From positions 1 through 64,000 of the forward strand of contig JBMOLL010000053.1 in the NCBI GenBank assembly GCA_049325415.1: a stretch of DNA of 64,000 bases, written 5' to 3'. Positions 26,532 to 36,203 of the stretch are shown in pieces (positions within the stretch are counted from its first letter, which is position 1; each line of letters begins with the position of its first letter). The notes beneath the pieces are model-generated. The model had not been told where the DNA came from and did no database searches. It worked only from the letters and a program-made list of their open reading frames with translations. The position numbers and the translations under genes are program-made. This stretch comes from JBMOLL01 sp049325415 (GTDB lineage: Bacteria; Bacteroidota; Bacteroidia; Bacteroidales; GCA-2748055).

Positions 26532-27758
26532 TTATCCCGGCCTGAGAATGGGGGCCAGCCTGAAGCGGAAAGTAAGGGTTTCTCCCTCCCGGTCGACAGA
26601 GACCACCAGGGAACGGGTATTTTTAAAATAATCGCCCTGGTCTTCAAAGGGGATCTCACCAACGGGTTTACGGTTAACGGTCAGGATCCGGTCGTTGATC
26701 ATCAGTCCGGCTTTTTCCGCAGCACTGCTTTCGGTAAGGCCGGTAACGATCCAGCCGCCCATGGTCTGGCAGCGGTCGACCCAGGTGAAGCCCATCCTGT
26801 CGAATTCATAGGCTTCGGTGAAGGTTCCGTTCGGACGGAAATAGAGGCGGTCGCCCTTAAAATCGAAATACAGGTCGAAGCGGTCGAGCACATCATTCCC
26901 GATAATACCCAGGTACTCCCCTCCTGCCAGGATCCCCGATTCGTCGAGGCTGAACGACATATTGACATTCCGGAGCCGGCAGTCGCCCAGTCGCAGGGAG
27001 TCGGCAATGAAATCCCACGACGACGATTCTCCCCCGATACCCCCGTATTCGGTATAGTACCGTACTTTCTCGCGGATCAGTGAATCCAGGTGCATATCGG
27101 CAGCGGCCTTTCCGGAGATCGAAGAGGTCGGCGAACCCGTATCCAGTATGAAATCCCCTGAAACCAGCTCTCCCCCGCGGATGGCGATCTCCACCTGGAC
27201 ACAGATATAGTGCCCGATGCGGTGGACCGGCAAAGAGGCACACCCGCCGATACCGGCCGAATCAATGGATTCGTGAATCGCAATGTACCTGTCCTCATAG
27301 TTCACTTCCAGCACCTCTTTCCTGAAGAAGCCCTTCCCGAGCAGACCGTCGATGATGTCGCCGCCGGCCGGTTTGATGTTAAGTACCGGAACGGGCTTTG
27401 CCCTGTAATCCTTTCCGGAAAGCGTGAACTGCACGGAATCGGTGATGACGATGATACGCTGACTGCCTGTACCGATGCCTGTGATATTGGCATGGTAGAA
27501 ATTTTCGTATTCAATCCGGTTGCTGCTTTTAAAAAGGCTGTCGAGGAGAAGCTCATCCGCCCCGGTATCCAGCAACAGGCTGGCCGGCACGTTCTCCACC
27601 TCTCCCTGTACCAGGACATAATCGGAATAGATCACAGGAACGGCGCCGGGCGGGATGATGCCTTTCCGTCCGGAATCCTCCCCGCCTGTCATGCTGTTGC
27701 AGGCAGTGGTCACCAGGATGGCCGAAATTAAAAGTATGCGGTGCTTCATTCCTTTCAT
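26532..27758 (-). CDS. Retropepsin-like aspartyl protease with PDZ domain, lipoprotein
   Basis: A 408-residue lipoprotein (lipobox TTAC near residue 20). It has two retropepsin half-sites, SLLLDTGADELLLD (about residue 65) and FILDTGSPTSSI (about residue 205), so one chain can form the full active site that viral retropepsins build by dimerising. A PDZ domain fills the last ~85 residues (GGWIVTGLTESSAAEKAGL, INDRILTVN). Proteins of this layout are common in Bacteroidota; substrates are unknown. Confidence 0.88.
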   Translation of the reverse strand: MKGMKHRILLISAILVTTACNSMTGGEDSGRKGIIPPGAVPVIYSDYVLVQGEVENVPASLLLDTGADELLLDSLFKSSNRIEYENFYHANITGIGTGSQRIIVITDSVQFTLSGKDYRAKPVPVLNIKPAGGDIIDGLLGKGFFRKEVLEVNYEDRYIAIHESIDSAGIGGCASLPVHRIGHYICVQVEIAIRGGELVSGDFILDTGSPTSSISGKAAADMHLDSLIREKVRYYTEYGGIGGESSSWDFIADSLRLGDCRLRNVNMSFSLDESGILAGGEYLGIIGNDVLDRFDLYFDFKGDRLYFRPNGTFTEAYEFDRMGFTWVDRCQTMGGWIVTGLTESSAAEKAGLMINDRILTVNRKPVGEIPFEDQGDYFKNTRSLVVSVDREGETLTFRFRLAPILRPG

Positions 27759-27923
27759 CGGGCTAACTTCCTTTTTCCTGCAGGTGTGACTGCCTTAGGG
27801 GCAGTCAGTTAAGGTTCCTGTTGATCAGGATGGATTTAACTCCCTGATTTTTATCCATCTAAAAATAGAAAAATTAAAATGAATTCTGCAACAGTATGAC
27901 TTTATTCTTTTAAGCACTGTCGA

Positions 27924-28622
27924 TTACTCGCTCTGAAGGGAAGGTCGGGACGTATTGTATTTAACGAGCATGTCGTATTGTGCCTGCAACTGCCGGCAAA
28001 CGGAGGTCTGTTTCACCTCGGGGGAGAAAGAGCCCAGGATGCTGCCCATCTCTTCCACCGGCAGCGTTCCGAAATAGCGTGCAAGGAGGAAGGGGGAGAT
28101 CGGGGAAGCCGGGTTCTCCTTCACAAAGTTATAGGTAAAGGCGGCAAATTCATCCATCCGGCTGTTCACCAGACTGTCGAAGGCCACCGGGCCAAGGGTG
28201 CGGGCCAGGGCCGTATCCAGCTGAAGGGCGATGAGCTCTTTTTCGCGGGAACGGATCCGTTCGTTGTATTCCCGGTTCACGGTTCCTCCCGAGATCTCCG
28301 ATCCCTGCTCCCAGTTTTCCGCGTCGATGGTTATATCGAGGCGACCGGCTTCAAGGAAAAAGGGGAAGAAGCCCCGGATGTTCTCCCGGCTGTTGTGGAT
28401 CACCCAGAGCTCGGGAAAGCCGCAGGTCCCGGTAAAGGTGAATTTTCCATCGCTGATCAGCACCGAATCCACTTTGGGTTCCTCGCTGTAGAATTTCACC
28501 ATGTAGATCCATTCATCGGCGAGGTCGCCGTTGATATGACCGTTTATCCTGTAGGAGGATGAGTTTGTGCATGCCCCCGGAATAAGGAGGAGGAGCAGGA
28601 GGAGGAGCAGATTTTTTTTCAT
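27924..28622 (-). CDS. DUF4369-type lipoprotein without thioredoxin domain
   Basis: A 232-residue lipoprotein (lipobox PGAC after a nine-leucine core). The N-terminal half is the DUF4369 domain (YRINGHIN, DSVLISDGKFTFTG, FFLEAGRLDITIDAE) usually fused in this phylum to a TlpA-like thiol-disulfide domain. Here the thioredoxin part is missing and the protein ends in a helical region. It lies 11 bases downstream of the stop end of the GT39 gene region and may share its transcript. Confidence 0.8.
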   Translation of the reverse strand: MKKNLLLLLLLLLIPGACTNSSSYRINGHINGDLADEWIYMVKFYSEEPKVDSVLISDGKFTFTGTCGFPELWVIHNSRENIRGFFPFFLEAGRLDITIDAENWEQGSEISGGTVNREYNERIRSREKELIALQLDTALARTLGPVAFDSLVNSRMDEFAAFTYNFVKENPASPISPFLLARYFGTLPVEEMGSILGSFSPEVKQTSVCRQLQAQYDMLVKYNTSRPSLQSE

Positions 28623-28633
28623 CGTATTAAATT

Positions 28634-30724
28634 TTAATTTCCAGTCTGTAGAGCCGGTTCTTCTTCCAGTACCGTTCCGTAACGTATAATCTCCAGATCG
28701 TCGTACCAGACCGCGATACCGGAAGGATTATAAACATAGCTTATCAGTTCACTACCCGACATTTCGGCGGTCACAAATACTTCCATCCCGAGCTTTTCCC
28801 AGCCCGATTCCTCTTTTTCCAGGACCTGAAAGGTACTGTTGTAATATCCCCCTGAAGCACAGGAAGCTACCGGACCGCCGGCAGCACCCTCCGGGTTTTT
28901 CCGCCAAACCGTTATCCGGAAGCTCTCTCCGTTTATCAGGTCCCGGTTATGTAAGGTCAGACCAAAGCGCTGTTCACCGGCCAGGCGGCTTGACCAGAAG
29001 CCGGAATGCACCTCTTCCCCATCGCGGGTCTGCCCATCACTGAACAGGGTGCTATCCGGCTCACCCAGAAAAAACTTTTTATCCTCGCAGAGTCTTTCAG
29101 CCCCGCAACGGAAAATTTCAACCGGAATGCGTTCCGGCAGTGAAAAATTCACGTTAGTGTCTCTAAGGTTGAAGATAAGCACCGAGCCTCTGCGGGCAGT
29201 AAGATGAGTGCAAAAGGGCCGGAGGTAATCATAGCGGTAAAGCCATTCGATACCGTTCAGGATCAGGTATTTTGCCCCTTTACTGCGTGAACCGGCTATC
29301 CCGGCACTATCCTGGTTATAATGTACGGGAGTACCCCGGTTAAAACGGGCATCGGTATAGGCGGTCCAGCCTTTCCTGTTCATCAGGTAAAGTGAGGCAT
29401 TGCTGTTATCGGGAAGAGAAATCACGGTATCGCCGGGCAATACACCGATCTGATCCAGAAAGGGTGAAAGGGTATAGATATCCTTCAATCCTCCGAATTG
29501 ATCCGGTTTACCATTATAGCGGTTGTTGAGCTCTCCCCTGGTATATATCACGTTAAAGACAATCAGGGCCACGAAAAGCAGGCGAACAATCCAGGAATCC
29601 ATAATTGAGGGAAGGCAGCGTTTTCCCAGGTCAAGTAAGGCGACCAGAATAATCACCGGCAGGATGAACAGGTCGATAGTATAGTAATCGTGATCGGCAA
29701 AGGTCCAGAACTGCAGCAGGATATAAAGTGCCATCTCCGTTATAAGGATGATGAGGGCTGCCAGGAAGACCCGGTTTGTCCGGCGAAAGAAAATCAGCAA
29801 TATTGAAAGGGCGATGAAGAAGAACAGATGTAATACCGGATGGAAATACTGATCGAACCATATTTTCCTGACATTGTGGACCACACGGGCAACCTCGTCA
29901 GGTGCCGTATTCCAGAGCGGAAAGACGGTGGTGGAAAAATAGCTGCAGTCGTGACGGGCATTATACCAGGATGCGTACCCTATCCAGAGTCCTGACAGGA
30001 CGAGTACTGCGAAAAACGGTAACACAAAGCTTACAGGCTTTGTAAACAGCCGGTTATTTCCGCTGAAACGCAACACCCCTGTGGCTTCTGTCAGCCAGAT
30101 CCCCGCAAAAACGAAAAAAGAAAAAAGCGCGGTAATCTTGAAGGATCCGGCGATCAGGATAAACAACATGCTTAACAGGAAATTCCGCCTGCTTCTTTCG
30201 TGTGTAAACCGGATAAAATAAAACCACGACGCCACTGAAAAGGCAAAAGCCGGCGTATTGCTCAGGAAATTGTTACCGTAGTACGCCAGTACCGGTGAGG
30301 CAAAGAAAAGGAGCGGTGCAGCAAGGGCCCAGAAGGTATCTTTGATCAGGTAACTGATAATCCGGAACAGGTAGAAAAGGCCCAGGAAAAAAAGCAGCGT
30401 ATTCAGGATACGGTAGATCTCTTCATGATAGCCAAACACTTTGTACAACAGGGCAACGGCATAGTACAGCAAAGGGACCTCACTGGTGCAGCCTTTACCC
30501 GAGGTTCCACCGTCGGAGGTAAGATTATGTGTCTCCGGTTCAAAAAAGCGCATTCCGCCCTGGTAATAGTTCAGGGCAATTGAAGCACAGTCTGCTTGTC
30601 TCCAGCGGTGCACCGACATGGGCCGTTTCATCAGGATGCCCTGATAGTCGTATATGACGGCTACGGCCAACATGAGAATAAGGAACAATAAGGCAGGCAG
30701 GTATTTTCGGCGGTCAGACCTCAT
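28634..30724 (-). CDS. GT39-like membrane glycosyltransferase with C-terminal soluble domain
   Basis: A 696-residue polytopic protein, GT-C type, with the first-loop motif SVHRWRQADCASIALNYYQGG and about 11 membrane segments up to residue ~430. The extra C-terminal ~260 residues are soluble and end in a jelly-roll-like part. ATG 30724 is preferred to an in-frame TTG at 30739; it overlaps the acyltransferase stop by 11 bases, so the genes are coupled. Paralogous in loop-1 motif and layout to the enzyme at 17524-18993. Lipid-linked sugar donor and acceptor unknown. Confidence 0.85.
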   Translation of the reverse strand: MRSDRRKYLPALLFLILMLAVAVIYDYQGILMKRPMSVHRWRQADCASIALNYYQGGMRFFEPETHNLTSDGGTSGKGCTSEVPLLYYAVALLYKVFGYHEEIYRILNTLLFFLGLFYLFRIISYLIKDTFWALAAPLLFFASPVLAYYGNNFLSNTPAFAFSVASWFYFIRFTHERSRRNFLLSMLFILIAGSFKITALFSFFVFAGIWLTEATGVLRFSGNNRLFTKPVSFVLPFFAVLVLSGLWIGYASWYNARHDCSYFSTTVFPLWNTAPDEVARVVHNVRKIWFDQYFHPVLHLFFFIALSILLIFFRRTNRVFLAALIILITEMALYILLQFWTFADHDYYTIDLFILPVIILVALLDLGKRCLPSIMDSWIVRLLFVALIVFNVIYTRGELNNRYNGKPDQFGGLKDIYTLSPFLDQIGVLPGDTVISLPDNSNASLYLMNRKGWTAYTDARFNRGTPVHYNQDSAGIAGSRSKGAKYLILNGIEWLYRYDYLRPFCTHLTARRGSVLIFNLRDTNVNFSLPERIPVEIFRCGAERLCEDKKFFLGEPDSTLFSDGQTRDGEEVHSGFWSSRLAGEQRFGLTLHNRDLINGESFRITVWRKNPEGAAGGPVASCASGGYYNSTFQVLEKEESGWEKLGMEVFVTAEMSGSELISYVYNPSGIAVWYDDLEIIRYGTVLEEEPALQTGN

Positions 30725-31505
30725 ATTTCCCGGATTCAACAGCTTTTGTCAGCTCATTTAAAAACCGTACCATCGGGGCGCCGTCGATCACATCATGATC
30801 GATCAGAACGGTCATGTTCAGGATCTCCCGTATCCTGATCTCCGATCCCACCACCGCCGGTTTGCGGAGCACCGAGCCGATGCCGAAGGACAGCGGGTGG
30901 ACCGAGCGGTGGATGAACCAGCCGTTGATCCGGCCCATCATCCCCACCGAGGTGATGGCCACGTTCCCCATCTTTCCGTATGCCGCACGGGGATGACGGA
31001 GCAGGTAGTTCCATACCGCCCGCCGGAGGAAGCCCGGAAGGTGGTAATACAGCCTTTCGCCGAAGGTCGTCTGGCGCTGCAGGACCTTTTCCCCGGGACC
31101 CGGTTCCCTTTCAAGTGCCTCTGCGATCTCGCGGGTGATGGCAACGGCGCTTTTCCGTCCCGCGTCATGGATAACCAGCGGAAGCGGCACCTTCTCCCCC
31201 CCGAACTCCTTCTCGACCAGGAAGGCCACGCGGACCTCGTCGAACAGCAACAGCTTCTTCCTCCCCCGCAGGAAGGCCGCAGCCTCCGGATGCTGCTTCA
31301 GGGTGGCGGCGATCGTTGCGACCAGCCATCCATTGAAAGAAACCTCCGTGCCCTGCCGCCGCAACTCCTGCAGCCTTCGCCGGATCTCCGTTACATCGAA
31401 TTCCAGCAGGGCAGCCACATGGTGCTTCTGCATCCCCGCCGCAAAAGTATCGAAGGTGGCGATCCTTGATTCAGGGATGATTTTCAGGCGGTACGGGTCT
31501 TTCAT
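30714..31505 (-). CDS. Stand-alone 2-oxo acid dehydrogenase E2-type acyltransferase
   Basis: A 263-residue protein with the CoA-dependent acyltransferase fold (E2/chloramphenicol acetyltransferase type). The C-terminal active-site motif is DHDVIDGAPMVRFLNEL, equivalent to the DHRxxDG of E2 enzymes. There is no lipoyl domain or E1/E3-binding domain, and no E1 or E3 gene nearby, so it is not a normal dehydrogenase component. It is transcribed just ahead of the GT39 gene, which suggests that it might acylate the same lipid or glycan product; this is inference. Confidence 0.85.
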   Translation of the reverse strand: MKDPYRLKIIPESRIATFDTFAAGMQKHHVAALLEFDVTEIRRRLQELRRQGTEVSFNGWLVATIAATLKQHPEAAAFLRGRKKLLLFDEVRVAFLVEKEFGGEKVPLPLVIHDAGRKSAVAITREIAEALEREPGPGEKVLQRQTTFGERLYYHLPGFLRRAVWNYLLRHPRAAYGKMGNVAITSVGMMGRINGWFIHRSVHPLSFGIGSVLRKPAVVGSEIRIREILNMTVLIDHDVIDGAPMVRFLNELTKAVESGKYEV

Positions 31506-31539
31506 AGTACAAGGATAGTGAATTTTGGCGGAAAAAGGG

Positions 31540-31905
31540 AGGGTTACGGGTTACGGGTTACGGGTTACGGGTTATCCCGAAAAACAACAAATTTTTATTT
31601 GGTAGTTTTTCGAGGATCCTCGGGTTTCTGATAAAGCGTAGCTTTAGGAAACCCGGGACGGGTTACGGGTTGCGGGTTGCGGGTTATCCCGTAAAACAAT
31701 AAATTTTCAATTTGGTAGTTTTTCGAGGACCCACGGATTTCTAATGAAGCATAGCTTTAAAGAACTCCGGGACGGGTGACGGGTAACGGGTGAGATTCCT
31801 GTAGGGTCCCTGAGCGGTCCCTGAGCGGTCCCTGAGCCTGTCGAAGGGCCTGTCGAAGGGCCAGCCATCGGTAAATTGTAAAGGGCTATGGGTTATGTAG
31901 CCGTT
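31540..31905. repeat. Dispersed hairpin repeat, ACGGGTT-associated family (two tandem copies)
   Basis: The gap 31506-32011 has no gene. GGGTTAC heptamers (31541-31575) lead into two tandem copies of a unit of about 100 bases: TTATCCCG, an AT-rich stretch, TTTGGTAGTTTTTCGAGGA, then a hairpin. In copy 1 CGGGTTTCT (31620-31628) pairs with GGAAACCCG, with an inner AAAGC/GCTTT stem; in copy 2 (31736-31771) the stem is CGGATTTCT with AGAACTCCG, a G-C to A-T compensating change. CGAGGATCCTCG is a 12-base palindrome. A third copy lies inverted at 61190-61285. Confidence 0.85.
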
Positions 31906-32011
31906 TTTCAGGACGGGTCAGGGAGATGGGTGATGTGTGAACAGTGATAAGTAATGAGTAATCCGGTTCTGATCACTCGTTACTGATCACAGATCACTGT
32001 CCTTCGGGACC

Positions 32012-32758
32012 TCACTCCACATAAATCATCTTCCTCGTCATCCCCCCGTCGATCACGATATTGGTGCCGGTGATAAAATCGTTGCCGGGTTCCGACAGGT
32101 AGAGGCAGGCGCGGGCGATATCGGAGGGCTCACCCACACGTTGTGCCCAGTGCTGCCGGTGGTCGGCTTCCGTAAGCCGGTTCCGGTCGCCGGTCTCAAT
32201 CCAGCCCGGACTGATGCAGTTGACCCGGATGTGATCCGGTGCGAACGAAGCGGCCAGGGCATGGGTGAGGGCCAGGATGCCGCCCTTGCTGGCCGCGTAG
32301 GCTTCGGAGTGCGGCTCCGACTGCAGGGCACGGGTGGAGGCGATATTGATGATGGCGCCACCCCCGCCGCTCCGCATCAGCTTTGCCGCCTCCCTCGAAC
32401 ACAAAAAGACGCTCCGCAGGTTGGTATGGATCACGTTCTCCCATTCCTCCACGCTGAGCTCGTAGGGCGATTTCCAGACCGACAGCCCGGCGTTGTTTAC
32501 GAGGACATCGACACGGCCGAAGCGGCGGCCGGCTTTCTCCATAAGGTTCACGATCTGAGCCGGCTCCCGCACGTCGGTGGGTATGAAGAGGGCCTTCCCC
32601 CCTGCCCCGGTGATCTCCTCCTCCGTCGATTTACCGGCCGCGGGATCCCTTTCGGCAATAAGCACCGTGGCACCTTTCTCCGCATAGGCCAGGGCCACGG
32701 CTCTTCCGATGCCCTTTCCGGCACCGGTGATGATGACGATCTGTTGACTTTGACTCAT
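32012..32758 (-). CDS. Short-chain dehydrogenase/reductase
   Basis: A 248-residue classical SDR: cofactor motif TGAGKGIG (residues 11-18), VNNAG, catalytic Ser in NIASTRA, YAASK (Tyr-x3-Lys), and NCISPGWIETGDR. The end FITGTNIVIDGGMTRKMIYV is typical of FabG-like oxidoreductases. NADP or NAD preference and substrate are unclear. The start at 32758 (MSQSQQIVIITGAG) is at the first Met before the Rossmann fold. Confidence 0.92.
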   Translation of the reverse strand: MSQSQQIVIITGAGKGIGRAVALAYAEKGATVLIAERDPAAGKSTEEEITGAGGKALFIPTDVREPAQIVNLMEKAGRRFGRVDVLVNNAGLSVWKSPYELSVEEWENVIHTNLRSVFLCSREAAKLMRSGGGGAIINIASTRALQSEPHSEAYAASKGGILALTHALAASFAPDHIRVNCISPGWIETGDRNRLTEADHRQHWAQRVGEPSDIARACLYLSEPGNDFITGTNIVIDGGMTRKMIYVE

Positions 32759-32874
32759 TGGCTGGTGTTTCAGGCGTTCCCCTGCAGCAGGGAACGGAAG
32801 TAAAGATAGGAAAAAGCGGCAAGGAGAGAATGCACCGTCCGGCAGAACGCACTCACGTTGATTGCAACCTGCTT

Positions 32875-34386
32875 TCAATGCTTGATGATCAGCCGATGAA
32901 TAAGCTCCCTTTTGCTTTTAAGTTGCAGGATATAGCTACCCGGCGCCAGGCTGCCGATATCAACCTGGTCCGAAACGTTCTCCCTGTAAAAAACCCGAAT
33001 TCCCCGCATATCATATAAAGCGATATCGCCACTATCATCTAATCCCTGAATATGTAAGGTCTGATCAACCGGAACCGGAAAGATCCTGATTTCCTTTTTA
33101 GTGACAAGCAAGGTATCTGAGGGTCCTCCTTCCGAAAGATGAAGCCTTACATGGATCCATTCGTTTGATGAAACACCCGATGGATAGACAAGATCCACCT
33201 CTCCGGATAAGGGAACGCCGCAACGGGGAGCCGCCAGATGCAAATTTGAGTATCGCACCTCATGCCCCGCCAGGTCGAAAAGCCAGGGGCTTTCAAGTAC
33301 CAATCCATTTGCATCAGAAGCGGGATATAGTGCAAGCTGAGCCTGGCTGAAAGTGATTAAAAAGAATTTCCCGTCTTCATTCTGGATCAGGCGGCAGTTT
33401 TTAATTCCTGCTGGCAAATCCGTCGAAATAATAAAATCTTTGCCGTCGTAGATATAATGAGCCAGGCAGATTTTTCCACCCGTACTTGCCCCGGTGACAG
33501 GACAAATGACATGGGTACGATGGTGCGTATCGACATAAAAATCCCCGTTATAATTAAAACTGATATCCGGTTGTGGGTACAGAGGCTCAGGCTCTTCTTC
33601 ATGAACCAGGATTTCAGCAAATTCCATATCAGTTATTTGAGGCGAGTACCAGGACTTCACGGCATTAAAACAATAGTCGAAAGAAGCTGCCGGTTGTTCG
33701 TAGCCCAGGTCACTCCAGAGGACATCCCTAAGTGAGGCCATATAGAGGCCATCATCATCCCGGGGAATGAGGTAGGTATAACAGTAACGGTAGTCCAGCG
33801 GGATTTTTTTCACTGCGCTCCACTCCCCGGTCTGCAGATCCCTGAAGGCTATTTTAAAATAACCGGGTTTCCCCCCTCCGCTGGCCAGCACAAACAGCCG
33901 GCCTGTTTGATCTATCCCGGCACTCAGGTAGGGCCAGTTATCATTCGGATTCCAGTCACCCGGGATCGCAGAAGAGCTAAAATTCCTACCGGCCGTATCA
34001 CTTATCCAAATCCTGGGGGAGCCATCCAGCCAGCATACGACAAAAAGTCTGTTATCCGGAGCTATCAGCAACTGTGCAGGTTCACGCCCTGATTCGCCCT
34101 CGGCAATTACTACCCAGTCATCCCCTTCCTTTACGGCAAGCCGGAAGATGCGGTTCAGATCAGATGAGCCTGCAATCGTGTAGACGGTAAAGATTTCCCC
34201 GGAAGTAGATCTGACAATACTGCACTGATGACCGCCCCAGCTATTTGCACCATCGCCGGTAGAAGTGTTATTAGACACGATCCCGGGAGGATCGATGAAT
34301 GGAATAGACTGAGCACCAAGGGTCCCGTGCCATCCCATGGGCAGCAACAGGCAAATAAAACATATTCCCGGCAATGCAGATTTCAA
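32875..34386 (-). CDS. T9SS-secreted protein with beta-propeller-like repeats
   Basis: About 503 residues: signal peptide (KSALPGICFICLLLP to GAQ), a body with BNR/sialidase-like turns (GSPRIWISDTAGRNFSSS, DQTGRLFVLASGGGKPGYFK, SDLGYEQPAASFDY) and a type A Por sorting domain at the end (FPVPVDQTLHIQ, DMRGIRVFY, LAPGSYILQL). It should be exported across the outer membrane by T9SS. No ATG sits before the signal peptide; a TTG at 34386 (or 34416) is the best start, because the upstream ATG at 34587 lies inside the neighbouring gene. Ligand or enzyme activity unknown. Confidence 0.7.
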   Translation of the reverse strand: MKSALPGICFICLLLPMGWHGTLGAQSIPFIDPPGIVSNNTSTGDGANSWGGHQCSIVRSTSGEIFTVYTIAGSSDLNRIFRLAVKEGDDWVVIAEGESGREPAQLLIAPDNRLFVVCWLDGSPRIWISDTAGRNFSSSAIPGDWNPNDNWPYLSAGIDQTGRLFVLASGGGKPGYFKIAFRDLQTGEWSAVKKIPLDYRYCYTYLIPRDDDGLYMASLRDVLWSDLGYEQPAASFDYCFNAVKSWYSPQITDMEFAEILVHEEEPEPLYPQPDISFNYNGDFYVDTHHRTHVICPVTGASTGGKICLAHYIYDGKDFIISTDLPAGIKNCRLIQNEDGKFFLITFSQAQLALYPASDANGLVLESPWLFDLAGHEVRYSNLHLAAPRCGVPLSGEVDLVYPSGVSSNEWIHVRLHLSEGGPSDTLLVTKKEIRIFPVPVDQTLHIQGLDDSGDIALYDMRGIRVFYRENVSDQVDIGSLAPGSYILQLKSKRELIHRLIIKH

Positions 34387-34529
34387 TCTGGTTCGTTCTT
34401 GGTTCTCCCCCGTCAAATTACAATGAAATTTTTCAATTACCGGGTTTCCGGTAAAAAAAAGCCGGGAAGCATACACACGGCCGAGAATAAAAGGAAGCTG
34501 GCAGTGAAATCCCCGGTGCGCCCTGTGAA

Positions 34530-35156
34530 TCAGTAAGAGCTGATGCAGGCATAGCCGCCGATGCGGACATAGCCTGTTTCGCTGCAACTGATACAGAACC
34601 AGGCCAGGGTGGTGTCGGCCTGATCAACGACCCGGCACAGCAGGTATTTATCCTGTACATTATAAAACAATCCTTCGGTAACTATTCTCCCGCCCGGCCC
34701 CGTTATTTCATCAAATTCTGCGATGCTCTCGTAATAGCTTAACCGGTAGTCCGTGCCCGAACAGTCCCAGTTTTCGCACGACGAAAAAGCCTGGCCGTAC
34801 GACAGCGTATCTGGCAGCCCTTCTTCATTCACGCAGATTTCGCAGCCACTGCCGGGAATAACTTTTACGCCGAGATAAAACGTGGTCTGTGGAAACGTTT
34901 CCCAATCGCGATAGGGAGAGGCTGCTAACGACGGCTGAAAAGTAAGATCCGTTTCCTGGTCTCCATTCAGATCAAAACGAAGGGCATCGGTCTGGAGGGT
35001 CGGTTCCCCGGAGGTATCAAGATATTTCGCCCCGCAATCCACAGATCCCGCGAAGAAAGCGTCAAAACATTCCTGCCGCTCCCGTCTGCTCAGTTCGGAA
35101 CAGGAGAACAATAATCCACCAAGCAGGATTACAGTCAGCGCCAGGTCTGTTTTCAT
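34530..35156 (-). CDS. Cys-rich lipoprotein, function unknown
   Basis: A 208-residue lipoprotein: MKTDLALTVILLGGLLFSC gives the lipobox. Around ten further Cys residues, several in C-x(2,4)-C spacing (GCEICVN, SCENWDC, CISCS), suggest disulfides. ATG 35156 is preferred over the longer frame from 35204. No known domain is recognised. Confidence 0.65.
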   Translation of the reverse strand: MKTDLALTVILLGGLLFSCSELSRRERQECFDAFFAGSVDCGAKYLDTSGEPTLQTDALRFDLNGDQETDLTFQPSLAASPYRDWETFPQTTFYLGVKVIPGSGCEICVNEEGLPDTLSYGQAFSSCENWDCSGTDYRLSYYESIAEFDEITGPGGRIVTEGLFYNVQDKYLLCRVVDQADTTLAWFCISCSETGYVRIGGYACISSY

Positions 35157-35378
35157 ATTTCTGGTCGGGTTTATGTGTTTATTGCTTGCACGCATAATTC
35201 TCAATCCGAAAATAAAGATAACAGATCATTGAATACTATCTACCGATTTTACAATTTATTGAGATAAGCAGTTCGCATGGATAAATGCCGGAATTGTATT
35301 ACAACCCCTCACTGTTTCGATTGCTATCGGAATTCAGGCCGCTCAGCGTCCTGTTTATTAGTTACTGTAAATTATTTA

Positions 35379-36005
35379 TTATCTGCAGTTTAAATTATAG
35401 TATCTAACCATCGATTCCAAATCATTTTTGCGAAATTCTTTACTTTCAATTTTTTCTACAAGTGAAGGACAATCGCTGAAATAATCAATCATATCTTTTT
35501 TAAATGACAATCCTACAGGTCTCATTAATTCTCCATTTTCTTTTTGTAAAATATATTTCTCAACGCTATAGGAATATCCACCGGTACTCATCCCTGTGAA
35601 AGAATTGTATGTTCCGCCCGAATGTTGTGTATAATAATAACTGAACAATTTTAGTTTGCCATCCATTTCCAATTTGAGAAAGATATTTGTGCTCATTGAA
35701 AAAATATTCCCTAATCCGATCGAATTAAACCTTGATAGCATCCGTACATTTTCATATTCATATTTGAACTGTATCTCTTTTGCATTATCTAGTTTAAGTA
35801 CGATTTTTCTCCCGGCTGAATCAAAATATTTTACCTTATACTGTAATTTCTCATAGTTTGGCTCCTGTGTGAAAAAATTTATCGGAATATTAAAAGTCAC
35901 ATCAATTGTATCATCCGCAAAAAATATTTTGCCTTCAATCTTCTTAGCTTCAAGTTTGAAAGTCAAGACTAATCCAATTGTAATCAGAATAACTATTTTT
36001 TTCAT
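35379..36005 (-). CDS. Secreted protein of unknown function (island cassette)
   Basis: A 208-residue protein with signal peptide MKKIVILITIGLVLTFKLEA. The end, YFSDCPSLVEKIESKEF then VRYYN, is a pattern seen in many Bacteroidota exported proteins of unknown role. Low GC like the rest of the island. It is the last (leftmost) unit of the cassette-like array. Confidence 0.65.
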   Translation of the reverse strand: MKKIVILITIGLVLTFKLEAKKIEGKIFFADDTIDVTFNIPINFFTQEPNYEKLQYKVKYFDSAGRKIVLKLDNAKEIQFKYEYENVRMLSRFNSIGLGNIFSMSTNIFLKLEMDGKLKLFSYYYTQHSGGTYNSFTGMSTGGYSYSVEKYILQKENGELMRPVGLSFKKDMIDYFSDCPSLVEKIESKEFRKNDLESMVRYYNLNCR

Positions 36006-36058
36006 GTATAGAAATTTAAAGTGTTAATTTTGAATGCTTTGGGATGTCCTTTTATGGT

Positions 36059-36192
36059 GGTTAACGGTCTGCCAATATGGGTAGGCGTGGTTCTCGGAGC
36101 TCGTTCGTATCCACCGTGGAAAACGCTGAAATGGAGGTGGAACATTGAATGCGACCACTAGCTCCAGCCTTACCTATATTGGCTGTTATCGG
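36059..36192 (-). repeat. attC-like palindromic spacer (site 1)
   Basis: In gene direction: GCCGATAACA about 12 bases after the stop of the 36204-37016 gene, then arm GCCAATATAGGTAAGGC, a central part of about 70 bases, arm GCCTACCCATATTGGC, and GTTAACC, 58 bases before the next ATG. The two arms pair over about 15 bases with one mismatch and one bulge. Confidence 0.6.
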
Positions 36193-36203
36193 CTGGCAAT
36201 CAT

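Noticed and set aside
27788..27806. Hairpin GACTGCC/GGCAGTC between the retropepsin gene and the DUF4369 gene
   Set aside because: No T tract follows on either strand and it is too short to name as a terminator.
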